35,699 nucleotides of DNA, taken from contig CAITTG010000095.1 of assembly GCA_903895255.1 (NCBI GenBank), positions 1-35,699 of the forward strand, read 5' to 3'. The notes beneath the pieces were generated by a model, which did no database searches, had not been told where the DNA came from, and saw nothing but the letters and a program-made list of their open reading frames with translations. Numbering within the stretch: position 1 is the stretch's first letter; every line of letters begins with the position of its first letter. This stretch comes from an uncultured Verrucomicrobia subdivision 3 bacterium. Lineage in GTDB: Bacteria; Verrucomicrobiota; Verrucomicrobiia; Limisphaerales; UBA11358. Positions 7,861 through 15,721 of this stretch are shown in pieces. Position numbers and translations under genes: made by a program.

Positions 7861-9159
7861 TTACTTTAACCATGCCACAACTTTCTCCCCGGACCAAATT
7901 TCTTCGACTTTTTGCCGCTCCCGGGCGGCGGCAAATTTGGCGCCGCGCACCAAAATCTCCGGCACCAGCGGCCGCGTGTTGTAGTTGGACGCCATCACAA
8001 AACCATACGCCCCGGCGCTCAACAAGGCGAGGAAATCCCCCTCGCCCACGCGGGGCAGGGGACGGTCCTTGCAAAAATAGTCGCCCGATTCACAAATGGG
8101 TCCCACCACATCCGAGCTCAGCAGCGCGCCGCCTTTTTTGGTCAAGGGCACAATTTCGTGGAAGGCATCGTAAAACGCCGGCCGGATCAGGTCGTTCATC
8201 GCCGCGTCCACAATCACAAAGTTTTTATGGCCCGTGCGCTTCACGTATTCCACCCGGGTGACGAGCACGCCCGCGTTGCCGACAATGAAGCGGCCGGGTT
8301 CGATCAGAATGCGCAGGCCCAGCGGCTGCAGCAAGGGCACCAGCTTGGCCGCGTAACTCGCGGGTGTCATGATGTCTTTCGCCGCCGGTGAGGACCACCA
8401 TTGCCGGGGGCCGCTCTCCAGGGCGTGGTCGTACACAATCCCCAAGCCGCCGCCGGGACTGAAAAATTCCAGTTTGTATTTGGCCGCCAATTTTTGGACC
8501 AATGGCGTTACCTTGGCCACGGCCTGTTCGTAGGGCTCCACGTGGGTCAATTGGGAGCCGATATGCATTTGCACGCCGCGCAGCCAGATGTGGGGCAGCT
8601 TGCTCGCCCGGGCGTAGACCGCCTCGACCTGCTCGAACTGAATGCCAAATTTGTTTTCGTACGTCCCGGTGGTGATTTTGGCATGGGTATCCGCCGCCAC
8701 ATTCGGGTTGATGCGCACCGCGATGGGGGCGCGCTTTTTCAAGCGTCCCGCCACGCGGTTGATGCGCACGATTTCGGGTTCGCTCTCCACGTTGAAGGAA
8801 TAAATCCCCTTGCGCAGGGCAAATTCAATTTCCGCCTCGGTCTTGGCCACCCCGGCGAAAACGCACTTTTTGGGGTCGCCGCCCGCCGCGATGACGCGCT
8901 GCAACTCCCCGCTGCTCACCACGTCAAAACCACTGCCCTCATTGGCCAGCACGCGCATGACCGAGAGGTTGGAGTTCGCCTTCATGGCGAAACACACCAG
9001 ATGGTCCAGCGGCGCGAGCGCCTGGTCGAGCTTTTGAAAATGACTGGTCAGGGTGTTCTGCGAATAGACGTAGAACGGCGTGCCAAACTTTTTGGCCAGC
9101 GTTTCCAGCGCGACATTCTCACAGAACAGTTGTTTGCCGACATAACGAAAATCATGCAT
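7861..9159 (-). CDS. lysA: Diaminopimelate decarboxylase
   Basis: LysA converts meso-diaminopimelate to L-lysine and CO2, the final step of lysine biosynthesis, using pyridoxal phosphate. The ATG at 9159 gives 432 residues (MHDFRYVGKQ...). A TTG 30 nt upstream is possible but less likely. The PLP lysine is K60 in 'CFAMKANSN'. The glycine-rich phosphate-binding segment 'FSPGGGLGI', 'ILIEPGRFIVGNAGVL', the catalytic-site 'CESGD' and the C-terminal 'GAYGFVMASNYN' are all present and in order, and the length is normal. It heads an apparent operon with the FIST gene and the RDQ-repeat gene, and is divergent from the ABC exporter across a 176-bp spacer. Confidence 0.95.
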   Translation of the reverse strand: MHDFRYVGKQLFCENVALETLAKKFGTPFYVYSQNTLTSHFQKLDQALAPLDHLVCFAMKANSNLSVMRVLANEGSGFDVVSSGELQRVIAAGGDPKKCVFAGVAKTEAEIEFALRKGIYSFNVESEPEIVRINRVAGRLKKRAPIAVRINPNVAADTHAKITTGTYENKFGIQFEQVEAVYARASKLPHIWLRGVQMHIGSQLTHVEPYEQAVAKVTPLVQKLAAKYKLEFFSPGGGLGIVYDHALESGPRQWWSSPAAKDIMTPASYAAKLVPLLQPLGLRILIEPGRFIVGNAGVLVTRVEYVKRTGHKNFVIVDAAMNDLIRPAFYDAFHEIVPLTKKGGALLSSDVVGPICESGDYFCKDRPLPRVGEGDFLALLSAGAYGFVMASNYNTRPLVPEILVRGAKFAAARERQKVEEIWSGEKVVAWLK

Positions 9160-9168
9160 GACCGGCGG

Positions 9169-9196
9169 AGTGTAAGGTTTTCGCGACAAATTTCAA
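9169..9196 (-). promoter_or_regulatory. Candidate lysA promoter
   Basis: Read on the minus strand: TTGAAA (9196-9191), 16-nt spacer, TACACT (9174-9169). The predicted transcript would start within a few bases of the lysA ATG at 9159, so lysA may be nearly leaderless. No ribosome-binding site is visible, which agrees with that. Confidence 0.4.
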
Positions 9197-9335
9197 CGGA
9201 AACTGGCAGGCCGCCGCCGGGTGGCCGCCGGTAGAATCCGTTTTCCTGGGACTCCGTCTGTGGCCAGGCGCCTGCCGGCCACGCGAATAAAGTATTGCCA
9301 CCGTTGACCGGACCTATCAACCTGTCGCTAACACT

Positions 9336-10301
9336 ATGGCTGGCGATTCCTTGGATATTCGCTCCACCCCGCCGGAGAAAGTGTCCCTGCTCGCCATCGA
9401 CCATCTGCGCGTGGATTTTCCCACCGTCGTGGCCGTGAATGATTTGTCCCTGCGCATCGAGGCCGGGGATGTCTGCGGGCTCATCGGCCCGAATGGCGCG
9501 GGCAAGACCACCACCATGCGCGCCGTCTCCGGCCTGCTCGAACTCACCCGCGGCTCGGTTCGGATAGCCGGCCGCGAACTGGCCAGCGAGCCGGACGAAC
9601 TGAAGCGCCGACTGGGTTTCATGCCGGACTTCTGCCCGACGTATGACCAGCTTACCACCACGGAATTCCTGGAGCATTTCGCCCGGGCCTTTGACGTGCC
9701 GAACCGCGCCCGGCGCATTGCGGAATGCCTCGAACTCACCTGGCTTGCCGACAAACGCAACGCCCTCTGCGAAGAACTCTCGCGCGGCATGAAACAGCGC
9801 CTCGTCCTCGCCAAAACCATGCTGCCCGACCCGCAGGTATTACTACTGGATGAACCCGCCAGCGGGCTGGATCCGCTTGGCCGCATCGAATTGCGCAAAC
9901 TCCTCCTGCAACTCCGCGACGCCGGCAAAGCCGTGCTCATTTCCTCCCACATTCTCACGGAGCTCTCGGGCTTCTGCAACAAGGCGGCGATCATGGAGCG
10001 CGGCCGGTTGGTCCAATTCGGCACGCTGGAAGAATTAAGCAAGCACGCGGGCGGCCGGCGCATGTCCGTGAAATGGCGCGCGGGCGCGGATCGCGCCCGG
10101 GAGATTCTCCAGCACCCCCAGGTGACCCGGCTTGAACTCACCGACACCGGTGCGCAATTTGATTTCGCGGGTGACCCCGACGCGCTGGATGAACTCCTGA
10201 AAACCCTGGTGACGCAAAACGTGCGCGTGTCCGAATGGCGGCCGGCCGGGGACGATTTGGAACAAATCTTTTTACAATCCGGGGCGAAGGAGTTGATGTG
10301 A
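9336..10301 (+). CDS. ABC-2 type exporter, ATP-binding subunit
   Basis: This 321-residue ATPase energises the permease encoded just downstream. Walker A is 'GPNGAGKTT' (residues 51-59), the signature is the variant 'LSRGMKQR' near residue 150, and Walker B is 'VLLLDEPASGLD' near residue 170, followed by the switch histidine in 'LISSHIL'. The C-terminal 80 residues form the accessory domain usual in ABC-2 (NatA/CcmA-like) exporters. Its stop (TGA, 10299-10301) overlaps the GTG start of the permease gene by three bases. Substrate unknown; gliding, lipid, antibiotic or polymer export are all possible for this class. Confidence 0.93.
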   Translation: MAGDSLDIRSTPPEKVSLLAIDHLRVDFPTVVAVNDLSLRIEAGDVCGLIGPNGAGKTTTMRAVSGLLELTRGSVRIAGRELASEPDELKRRLGFMPDFCPTYDQLTTTEFLEHFARAFDVPNRARRIAECLELTWLADKRNALCEELSRGMKQRLVLAKTMLPDPQVLLLDEPASGLDPLGRIELRKLLLQLRDAGKAVLISSHILTELSGFCNKAAIMERGRLVQFGTLEELSKHAGGRRMSVKWRAGADRAREILQHPQVTRLELTDTGAQFDFAGDPDALDELLKTLVTQNVRVSEWRPAGDDLEQIFLQSGAKELM

Positions 10302-11797
10302 AACTGTTCGCAAACCCCATCTTCATCACGCAGCGACGCCTCGTGCATCGGGCCGGGGTGCTGGCCGCCGCATTCATCGCCGGCCTGATTGGCTTTTGCC
10401 TCCTGCTGGGCTTTGCGGGGACTTTGCACGGCCCGTTTGCCACCCAACGCGGAGCCGGGGAAATTGGCAAGTTTTATTATGGCTGGATTGTTGGCCTGGA
10501 AATTTTGGTGCTGGTGCTGGGCGGCTTCAGTCGCATCGCCCGTGCGCTCGCTGATGATCGCAAGGCTGGCCTCTGGGACAGCAACCGGCTCACCCCCCTG
10601 CGCCCGGCCGATATCCTGATTGGTTACTGGCTGGGGCCCGCGCTGCGGGAGTTTTATATGGCCGTGGTGCTGGCGGGCTTCGGTTTGCTGATCGTCGTTT
10701 GCGCCGGATTACCTCTGACCCTGTGGCTGGGCACCCAATTGCTCATCGGCAGCACGGCCTTGTTTTTCGGTTTACTCGGTATTTTGGCCGGCATGGTGTT
10801 CCAACGTTCCCAAGGCGGCTTGTTCATCCTGCTATCCTTGTTCAGCTTCCCTTTCACCGCGTTCGCCCCTGGCCGGATGATCAGCAATTTTCTGTTGCCC
10901 ACGTATGGGATCATCCAACTGTTTCAGTCCGCCGGGCGCGCCCCCGGCCAGAGCGCCATGACGCCGGAGTGGCTGGCCCCGGCGCAAACCTTCGGATTTG
11001 CCGTCCATCCCGTGCTCTTGAGTCTGGCCCTGCAAGGCCTGTTGGGAGCGTTTCTCTGGCGCGCGCTCGCGCGCAAAACCGCCCATCCCTTTGAAACCCT
11101 GTTATTGCGCGGGGAAGCGGTGGGGTTGTTTAGTCTCCTGCTGATCGTCCAGCAGGGGTTGATCTGGGACATCTGGCAGGGAAAATACCCGGCCCTGACC
11201 CTGGTGGGCGCGCGCTACCCGCAGGAAATGCCGCTGCTGAAAATGGTGCATGGGGCCACGCTGTTCTTGGGCTTGGTGTTGCTTGGGCTGGCCAGTCCGC
11301 TCCCCGAGCGGGTACGGGTGGAATCCCTGCGCCTCGGGTTCAAAACCGTGGGAGCGGTGTTTTCGCGCAGTGCCGTCTCCCTGGCCCTGGCGCTGGCGGT
11401 CATTGCCGGGGGCTTGTTCGCCACGCACTTTATCTTTTCGCTGGCCGACAACTGGTTGATTCTGCTGGCGGTGTTCCTCAACCTCACCACCCTGTTCCTC
11501 ACCTTCGCGCTGCTGCTGGAATTCTGCCGGCTGCGCCACGGCCGCCGCGCCCTCGGGTTCATCGGCCTCTGGTTGTTTGCCCTCTGCGCCCTGCCGTTTA
11601 TTCTGGCCGCGGTGTTTGCGAACGCGGGTTTCGCCCAGTTATCCCTGCTGGCCCCGGGTTTCTACGCCCTCGCCGACAGCGGTGACACGAACTGGGCGCT
11701 CCTGTACGGCACCCTGCTGGCCCACGCCGGCGTGGTGCTCCTGTTGTATCTCAACTGGCACCGCCAATGGCAGCGCCTCCTGACCCAAACGGCGTAG
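10298..11797 (+). CDS. ABC-2 type exporter, membrane permease
   Basis: This 499-residue integral membrane protein has about 12 hydrophobic segments spread along its length, beginning with one near residues 18-38 after a short cytoplasmic N-terminus (VKLFANPIF). The GTG at 10298 is preferred over upstream in-frame codons because it has a good ribosome site (GAAGGAG, 10286-10292) and overlaps the ATPase stop, giving tight translational coupling. Segments such as 'ALADDRKAGLWDSNRLTPLRPADILIGYWLG' (read in parts) resemble the ABC-2 permease core, in which a cytoplasmic loop contacts the ATPase. The substrate cannot be inferred from sequence. Confidence 0.88.
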   Translation: MKLFANPIFITQRRLVHRAGVLAAAFIAGLIGFCLLLGFAGTLHGPFATQRGAGEIGKFYYGWIVGLEILVLVLGGFSRIARALADDRKAGLWDSNRLTPLRPADILIGYWLGPALREFYMAVVLAGFGLLIVVCAGLPLTLWLGTQLLIGSTALFFGLLGILAGMVFQRSQGGLFILLSLFSFPFTAFAPGRMISNFLLPTYGIIQLFQSAGRAPGQSAMTPEWLAPAQTFGFAVHPVLLSLALQGLLGAFLWRALARKTAHPFETLLLRGEAVGLFSLLLIVQQGLIWDIWQGKYPALTLVGARYPQEMPLLKMVHGATLFLGLVLLGLASPLPERVRVESLRLGFKTVGAVFSRSAVSLALALAVIAGGLFATHFIFSLADNWLILLAVFLNLTTLFLTFALLLEFCRLRHGRRALGFIGLWLFALCALPFILAAVFANAGFAQLSLLAPGFYALADSGDTNWALLYGTLLAHAGVVLLLYLNWHRQWQRLLTQTA

Positions 11798-11827
11798 CAT
11801 TCCCCCAACATTTTTTCCCAATTACAT

Positions 11828-11855
11828 TTGACACCCTCCCGTCCCCGTTTATCTT
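11828..11855 (+). promoter_or_regulatory. Sigma-70 type promoter for the Pro/Ala-rich gene and trxA
   Basis: TTGACA (11828-11833), 16-nt spacer, TATCTT (11850-11855), ending 14 bp before the ATG at 11870. The -35 is a perfect consensus and the region is otherwise a short spacer. Confidence 0.5.
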
Positions 11856-11869
11856 GAATATCAAATATT

Positions 11870-12352
11870 ATGGCTGATCTTCCTCCGAACATACCGACGG
11901 GTGCCGTGCCGCCGCCGAAAAAAGAAACCGGCAAGGTGCAGCCCAAGAAGGAAACCGTTCGCATTAATTTGCCGCCGAAACCCACGGCCGCCCCCACGAT
12001 CAAGCTGCCCACGCTGCCGCCCGGTGGCCCTACCGGTGCCGCTTCCCCCGCGCCCGCGCCCGTTGGCGTGTCGCCTTCGGCGGCGGCTGCCCCGATGTCC
12101 CTGGCCGCCTCGCCGCGCCCGACGGCGGCCGCCCCGGCCGCCCATGGTGCGGCTCCCGCCACGCAGGCCAAACCGGTCGCCACGCCCACCGCCCGTCCGG
12201 TCGCCGCTGCCGCCCCCGCTGCGGCCCCCACCATCAACGGCCTCGACAAAATTTTGATTTACGCCGTCGCCGCCTGCGCGCTGATCGCCGTCGGCCTCGT
12301 CGCCTGGGGTTTCTACGTCATCAACGGCTCCGTCACCACCTTTTCCAGCTAA
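11870..12352 (+). CDS. Pro/Ala-rich protein with one C-terminal membrane segment
   Basis: I do not recognise a family. The 160-residue product begins 'MADLPPNIPTGAVPPPKK' and has a long Pro/Ala/Thr-rich, Lys-containing region (residues 1-120) that should be disordered. A single strong transmembrane helix follows near residues 127-149 ('ILIYAVAACALIAVGLVAWGF') with a short tail ('YVINGSVTTFSS'). This suggests a tail-anchored membrane protein with a flexible cytoplasmic arm. It is 8 bp upstream of trxA and shares its promoter and terminator. The TTGACA promoter and continuous frame support it being a real gene, although low-complexity GC-rich frames can be misleading. Confidence 0.72.
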   Translation: MADLPPNIPTGAVPPPKKETGKVQPKKETVRINLPPKPTAAPTIKLPTLPPGGPTGAASPAPAPVGVSPSAAAAPMSLAASPRPTAAAPAAHGAAPATQAKPVATPTARPVAAAAPAAAPTINGLDKILIYAVAACALIAVGLVAWGFYVINGSVTTFSS

Positions 12353-12360
12353 CCTATAAT

Positions 12361-12693
12361 ATGGCCTCTGACCTGATTGTCACCCTGACCAAGGATAATT
12401 TCGCCGACAAAGCGCTCAAATCCACCACCCCCATCCTCGTGGATTTTTGGGCCGAATGGTGCGGACCGTGCAAGCAAATCGGGCCCCTGCTCGAAGAGCT
12501 CGCCACCGAATACACCGGCAAAGTCGCCATTGGCAAAGTGAATGTGGACGAGCAGCCCGACCTCGCCCAGCAATACCGCGTGACTTCCATTCCCATGCTC
12601 CTGATCATCAAAAATGGCCAGGTCATCGACCAATGGGTCGGTGCCAAGGGCAAGGGCGAATTCAAGAAGCGCTTCGACACCGCCATCGCCTGA
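12361..12693 (+). CDS. trxA: Thioredoxin
   Basis: Thioredoxin is the general cytoplasmic protein-disulfide reductant, itself reduced by thioredoxin reductase. The 110-residue length is standard. The active site 'WAEWCGPCK' places the redox cysteines at C34 and C37, and the cis-proline loop 'VTSIPMLLI' is present. The gene starts 8 bp after the upstream membrane-protein gene and is followed by a strong intrinsic terminator at 12721, so the two form one unit. The ATG is immediately preceded by TATAAT, but this is too close to act as a promoter for the gene. Confidence 0.96.
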   Translation: MASDLIVTLTKDNFADKALKSTTPILVDFWAEWCGPCKQIGPLLEELATEYTGKVAIGKVNVDEQPDLAQQYRVTSIPMLLIIKNGQVIDQWVGAKGKGEFKKRFDTAIA

Positions 12694-12720
12694 TTTCATT
12701 TTCGGTTCCCACATTCGTTC

Positions 12721-12757
12721 ACGCGGACCCCTTCCGGGTCCGCGTGTTTTGTTTTTT
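12721..12757 (+). terminator. Strong intrinsic terminator after trxA
   Basis: ACGCGGACCC, loop cttcc, GGGTCCGCGT forms a perfect 10-bp GC-rich stem followed by GTTTTGTTTTTT. It lies 28 bp after the trxA stop. Confidence 0.93.
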
Positions 12758-12796
12758 AAACTTTAGACTTGGGGCCGTAAACTTTAGACTGGCGAG
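12758..12796 (+). repeat. Short direct repeat AAACTTTAGACT before the aminotransferase gene
   Basis: The 12-mer AAACTTTAGACT occurs twice in tandem-like arrangement (12758 and 12780 regions), separated by 'tggggccgt', ending about 6 bp before the ATG at 12797. Similar short-unit repeats precede the NhaD-type gene (about 30098-30132). Confidence 0.6.
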
Positions 12797-13945
12797 ATGA
12801 ATCTGTCCGAACTGCTTGGCGACGAGGCTTTGCGCCAGCGGGAATTTCCCGTCACCCGCGAAAAAGTCTTTCTCGCCCACGCCGGCGTTTGTCCGCTGCC
12901 CGCCCGCGTGGCCAATGCCATTAGTGAATGCGCCCGCGAGGGCACCCTCGGCGATCAGGAAGCCTTCATGATGCACCGGCTGGATGACGCCCGCCGTCTC
13001 GCCGCCCAACTCATCAACTGCCAGCCCGCCGAAATCGCCCTCGTCGGCCCCACCTCCCTCGCCCTCAGCTACATCGCCGCCGGCCTGACGTACCGTAAAG
13101 GCGACAACATTCTCGTTTACTACGACGACTATCCCTCCAACGTTTATCCGTGGATGGCCCTCGCCCAGCGCGGTGTTCAGGTCCGCCTCCTCAACACCCG
13201 CGGCCTCGGCGTCATCCGCCCGCGCGATGTCATGGGGCAGGTGGATGAAAACACCCGGCTGGTCGCCCTCGCCTCCAACCACTTTGTGAGCGGTTACCGG
13301 CTGGACATCGCCACCATCGGCCAATACCTGCGCGAACGCGGCATCCTCTTCTGCCTCGACGCCATCCAGACGCTGGGGGCCTTCCCCACCACTGTCGAGC
13401 ACGTGGATTTCCTCGCCGCCGATGCCCACAAGTGGCTGCTGGGTCCCTGCGGCGCGGGCGTCATGTACGTCCGCCGCGAACTCCAGGAAAAACTCAACCC
13501 GCCCGTGTACGGGTGGCACAACGTCCGCTGCCCCAATTTCGTCGCCCAGGACCAAATCGTTTTCCGCTCCGACGCCACCAAATACGAGGTCGGCACCCAC
13601 AATCTCCTCGGCATCGTCGGCCTGATTCAATCCCTGGAAATCGCCCTGGAAGTGGGCGTGGACACCATCGCCGCCGAACTGCTCCGCAAACGCGCGTTCC
13701 TCGTGCCCGCCCTTCAAGCCAAAGGCTGGACCGTGCTGCACGCCGATGCCACCGCCGAAAACGGCAGCGGCATCGTCGCCTTTTTCAGCTCCGAAAAAAA
13801 CATGGCCGAAGTGCACGGCCAGTTGACCGCCGCCGGCATCATCACCTCCCTCCGCTCCAACCGCGCCGGCCAGCAGTTCATCCGCGTCTCCCCCCATTTC
13901 TATAACACGGACGAAGAGCTCGAGCGCTTGTTGGCGTTCGTGTGA
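12797..13945 (+). CDS. Class V PLP-dependent aminotransferase (SufS/NifS-like fold)
   Basis: This 382-residue enzyme belongs to aminotransferase class V. The catalytic lysine is K212 in 'AADAHKWLLGPCG', which has the typical D-x-H-K arrangement. The PLP-pocket motif 'LDAIQTLGAFP' and 'YEVGTHNLLGIVG' near the C-terminal domain also fit. It lacks an obvious active-site cysteine loop of group II cysteine desulfurases ('RAGHHCA'-type); that region here reads 'SLRSNRAGQQFIRVSPH'. It is therefore more likely an isopenicillin-N-epimerase-like or kynureninase-like lyase/transferase than a true cysteine desulfurase. Substrate unknown. The gene stands alone between a terminator and the integron. Confidence 0.87.
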   Translation: MNLSELLGDEALRQREFPVTREKVFLAHAGVCPLPARVANAISECAREGTLGDQEAFMMHRLDDARRLAAQLINCQPAEIALVGPTSLALSYIAAGLTYRKGDNILVYYDDYPSNVYPWMALAQRGVQVRLLNTRGLGVIRPRDVMGQVDENTRLVALASNHFVSGYRLDIATIGQYLRERGILFCLDAIQTLGAFPTTVEHVDFLAADAHKWLLGPCGAGVMYVRRELQEKLNPPVYGWHNVRCPNFVAQDQIVFRSDATKYEVGTHNLLGIVGLIQSLEIALEVGVDTIAAELLRKRAFLVPALQAKGWTVLHADATAENGSGIVAFFSSEKNMAEVHGQLTAAGIITSLRSNRAGQQFIRVSPHFYNTDEELERLLAFV

Positions 13946-14120
13946 GGTCGCTTTTGCCAGTTTTGGAGCGACTATGTGATGGCCGTCGCTCAAATACCAA
14001 CTCGCTGAACTAGCCGGGCGACGGACGATGATCCCCCCTCCCCCCAGGTCATGTGGCTGCCAACATGGGTATTGCACCGTTGTTGGTTCTTACTTCTGAG
14101 GATTGGCCGCCCCCGCCTGA

Positions 14121-15073
14121 TTAAATGCTGTCCAGCGGGCTTCTCACCCCCAGCCCCGGCTTTTGCATGACGTGGGTGTAAATCATCGTCGTCGTCACGT
14201 CCTTATGGCCGAGCAATTCCTGCACCGTGCGGATGTCATAACCCTGCTCCAGCAGATGGGTGGCAAAGGAATGCCGCAACGTATGGCACGTTGCCCGCTT
14301 CGTGATTTCCGCCCGCGCCACCGCCGCCTTCATCGCCCGTTGCAAATTATCTTCCAGCCAATGATGCCGGCGCCAGGTGGGGTGCGGCTCTCCCCGCGTC
14401 GCGTTTGACAATCCCCGCGCGGCAAAAACATATTGCCAGGGCCATTCCCCGGCCGCCACTGTTCCAAATGCGCTGGTAATTCCGCCCGCAAACTTGCGGG
14501 CAATACCGTCACCCGATCCTTGTCCCCCTTGCCCGCCCGGATGATGATTTGATTCCGGCCAAAATCCACATCCCTCACCCGCAACCGCAACAATTCCATC
14601 AAGCGCATCCCGGTGCCATAAAGCAAGCGCAGTGGCAACTGATAGCCGGGGGCGGCCTGCGCCAGCACCCACCGCACTTCGTCGCGGGACAAAACCTCCG
14701 GCAACCGCGCCGGTCGCCGCACCCGCTCGACCCCGCCCACCTCCGGCAGCGGCATCTGCAGTACCTCACCATATAAAAACACCAGGGCATTTAACGCCTG
14801 GTTTTGCGTGGCGGCCGCCACCTGCAGGCGCACGGACAAATCCGTAAGAAACTCCCCCACGGCTGCGGCCGGCAAAATCCGGGGATGCCGCCACTCCCCG
14901 CCGTGCCGGTGAAACTTCAAAAACCGCACCACCCACTGCCAATATGCCGTTTCGGTGCGCTCACTCAAGTGCTTAAACCGCATCACCTCGTGAAACTGCT
15001 CCTGTAATTTCAATGTTGTATTGGGGATCAACTTGCCCCTTCCGCCGGCGGTTTTTCCCAGCTCAATATTCAT
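14121..15073 (-). pseudogene. intI: Integron integrase, broken by internal deletion and frameshift
   Basis: This is a tyrosine recombinase of the integron-integrase type; intact enzymes insert and excise cassettes at attI and attC. The N-terminal part (frame running 15073 to about 14460) carries the core-binding domain 'LSERTETAYWQWVVRFLKFH' and the first catalytic Arg in '[14 protein letters not shown]'. The C-terminal part, in a different frame from about 14460 to 14121, has the hallmark 'EWPWQYVF', the H-x2-R box '[30 protein letters not shown]' (read in parts) and the catalytic Tyr in 'MIYTHV', ending 'GVRSPLD'. At the junction (about 14455-14461) 'LPAHLEQ' is joined to 'AAGEWPWQ'; intact integrases have about 27 more residues there. 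The loss is therefore a real deletion that also shifts the frame, not a single-base error. Start ATG 15073; 15094 is an alternative. Confidence 0.9.
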
Positions 15074-15096
15074 CGGCAACCATGTGTGAGCCATGC

Positions 15097-15125
15097 TTGA
15101 CAGGCATGAAAGTCTGAAATATGGT
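15097..15125 (+). promoter_or_regulatory. Candidate Pc promoter driving the integron cassettes
   Basis: TTGACA (15097-15102), exact 17-nt spacer, TATGGT (15120-15125), pointing into the cassette array. It sits between the intI start and the attI crossover, where cassette promoters are known in other integrons. A transcript would start about 40 bp before the attI core. Confidence 0.6.
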
Positions 15126-15178
15126 CGCCGCATGTTGAAACAGGTTAAACGCAAATTGCGGTCGAATCCCTGTTAGGC
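15126..15178 (+). other. attI: attI-like integration site
   Basis: The crossover core GTTAGGC lies at 15172-15178, just before the first cassette ORF, with no matching GCCTAAC arm upstream on the plus strand, as expected for attI rather than attC. The left limit is arbitrary. The first cassette begins at the T of 15173. Confidence 0.65.
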
Positions 15179-15189
15179 ATCGTTCGCGT

Positions 15190-15585
15190 ATGTGGATTCA
15201 GCGCACACCAGAAGAAGTTGCCAAGTGGCAGAAGTCGGCAGAGAGCGAGGCTTGCTCGCATGGCCGGATGATTGGCGGCATCGTCTGGCTCGTGGTTGCC
15301 GTTTGTTTGGCAGGCGGTTGGTTTTTCTTTTTGAGTAGCGGAGCCGGCATCGTTGGCGAGAGAGAAGTCACAGGCAGTTTTTGGTTGCGTTTGCCGATTT
15401 ATGGATTGGTCGCCGCGCCTTTTGCCTATTTTGTTTTTCGTTATGAGCGCAAGAAAGAGCTGGCCAAGATTTTGCGACGCACGATTTGCCCGAAGTGCGA
15501 CACACCAGCCGAGAGCAATACAGGAGCGGCCTGCAAGTGCGGAGGTTCATTTGTCCCTTCGAGCACGATGAAGTGGGTCGAGTAG
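15190..15585 (+). CDS. Cassette 1: small membrane protein with C-terminal zinc ribbon
   Basis: Unknown 131-residue protein. Two hydrophobic helices are predicted at residues 27-49 ('MIGGIVWLVVAVCLAGGWFFFLS') and about 66-83, followed by a basic stretch 'RYERKKELAKILRR'. A zinc-ribbon-like knuckle follows: C100-P-K-C103 ... C115-K-C117-G-G. The ribbon would lie on the cytoplasmic face if the basic stretch obeys the positive-inside rule. The ATG is only 12 bp after the attI core and has no visible ribosome-binding site, a common trait of integron cassette genes. The stop is 16 bp before attC1. Function unknown. Confidence 0.75.
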   Translation: MWIQRTPEEVAKWQKSAESEACSHGRMIGGIVWLVVAVCLAGGWFFFLSSGAGIVGEREVTGSFWLRLPIYGLVAAPFAYFVFRYERKKELAKILRRTICPKCDTPAESNTGAACKCGGSFVPSSTMKWVE

Positions 15586-15601
15586 AGATTATGACCACGA
15601 T

Positions 15602-15709
15602 GCCTAACAAGTCGCCGGAGCCAACCGCCGTTGGCGCTGGCAGTTCCGTCCCGCTCTGCGGGACGGTTCACGCCGCGAGTCGGCGGTGGCTCAGCTTTTT
15701 TCGTTAGGC
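15602..15709 (+). repeat. attC: attC1 recombination site (108 bp)
   Basis: It begins with GCCTAAC (15602-15608) and ends with GTTAGGC (15703-15709). The inner arms GAGCCAACCGCCG and CGGCGGTGGCTC pair with one unpaired A, the extrahelical base that sets strand choice in attC folding. An extra hairpin CCGTCCCGC-tct-GCGGGACGG lies in the terminal loop. Confidence 0.93.
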
Positions 15710-15721
15710 CGCAAGACGCGT

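Noticed and set aside
12355..12360. TATAAT directly before the trxA start codon
   Set aside because: A -10 element there would start transcription inside the gene. The pair of genes already has a well-placed promoter at 11828.
12719..14077. 452-codon minus-strand frame opposite the class V aminotransferase
   Set aside because: The plus strand carries a clear aminotransferase with its PLP lysine. The minus frame is Gly/Ala/Asp-rich shadow sequence and runs through the trxA terminator.
15150..15180. tRNA-end-like string 'ggtcgaatccctgttaggca'
   Set aside because: There is no TTCGA loop with a paired stem and no cloverleaf upstream. The GTTAGGC is better explained as the attI crossover core.
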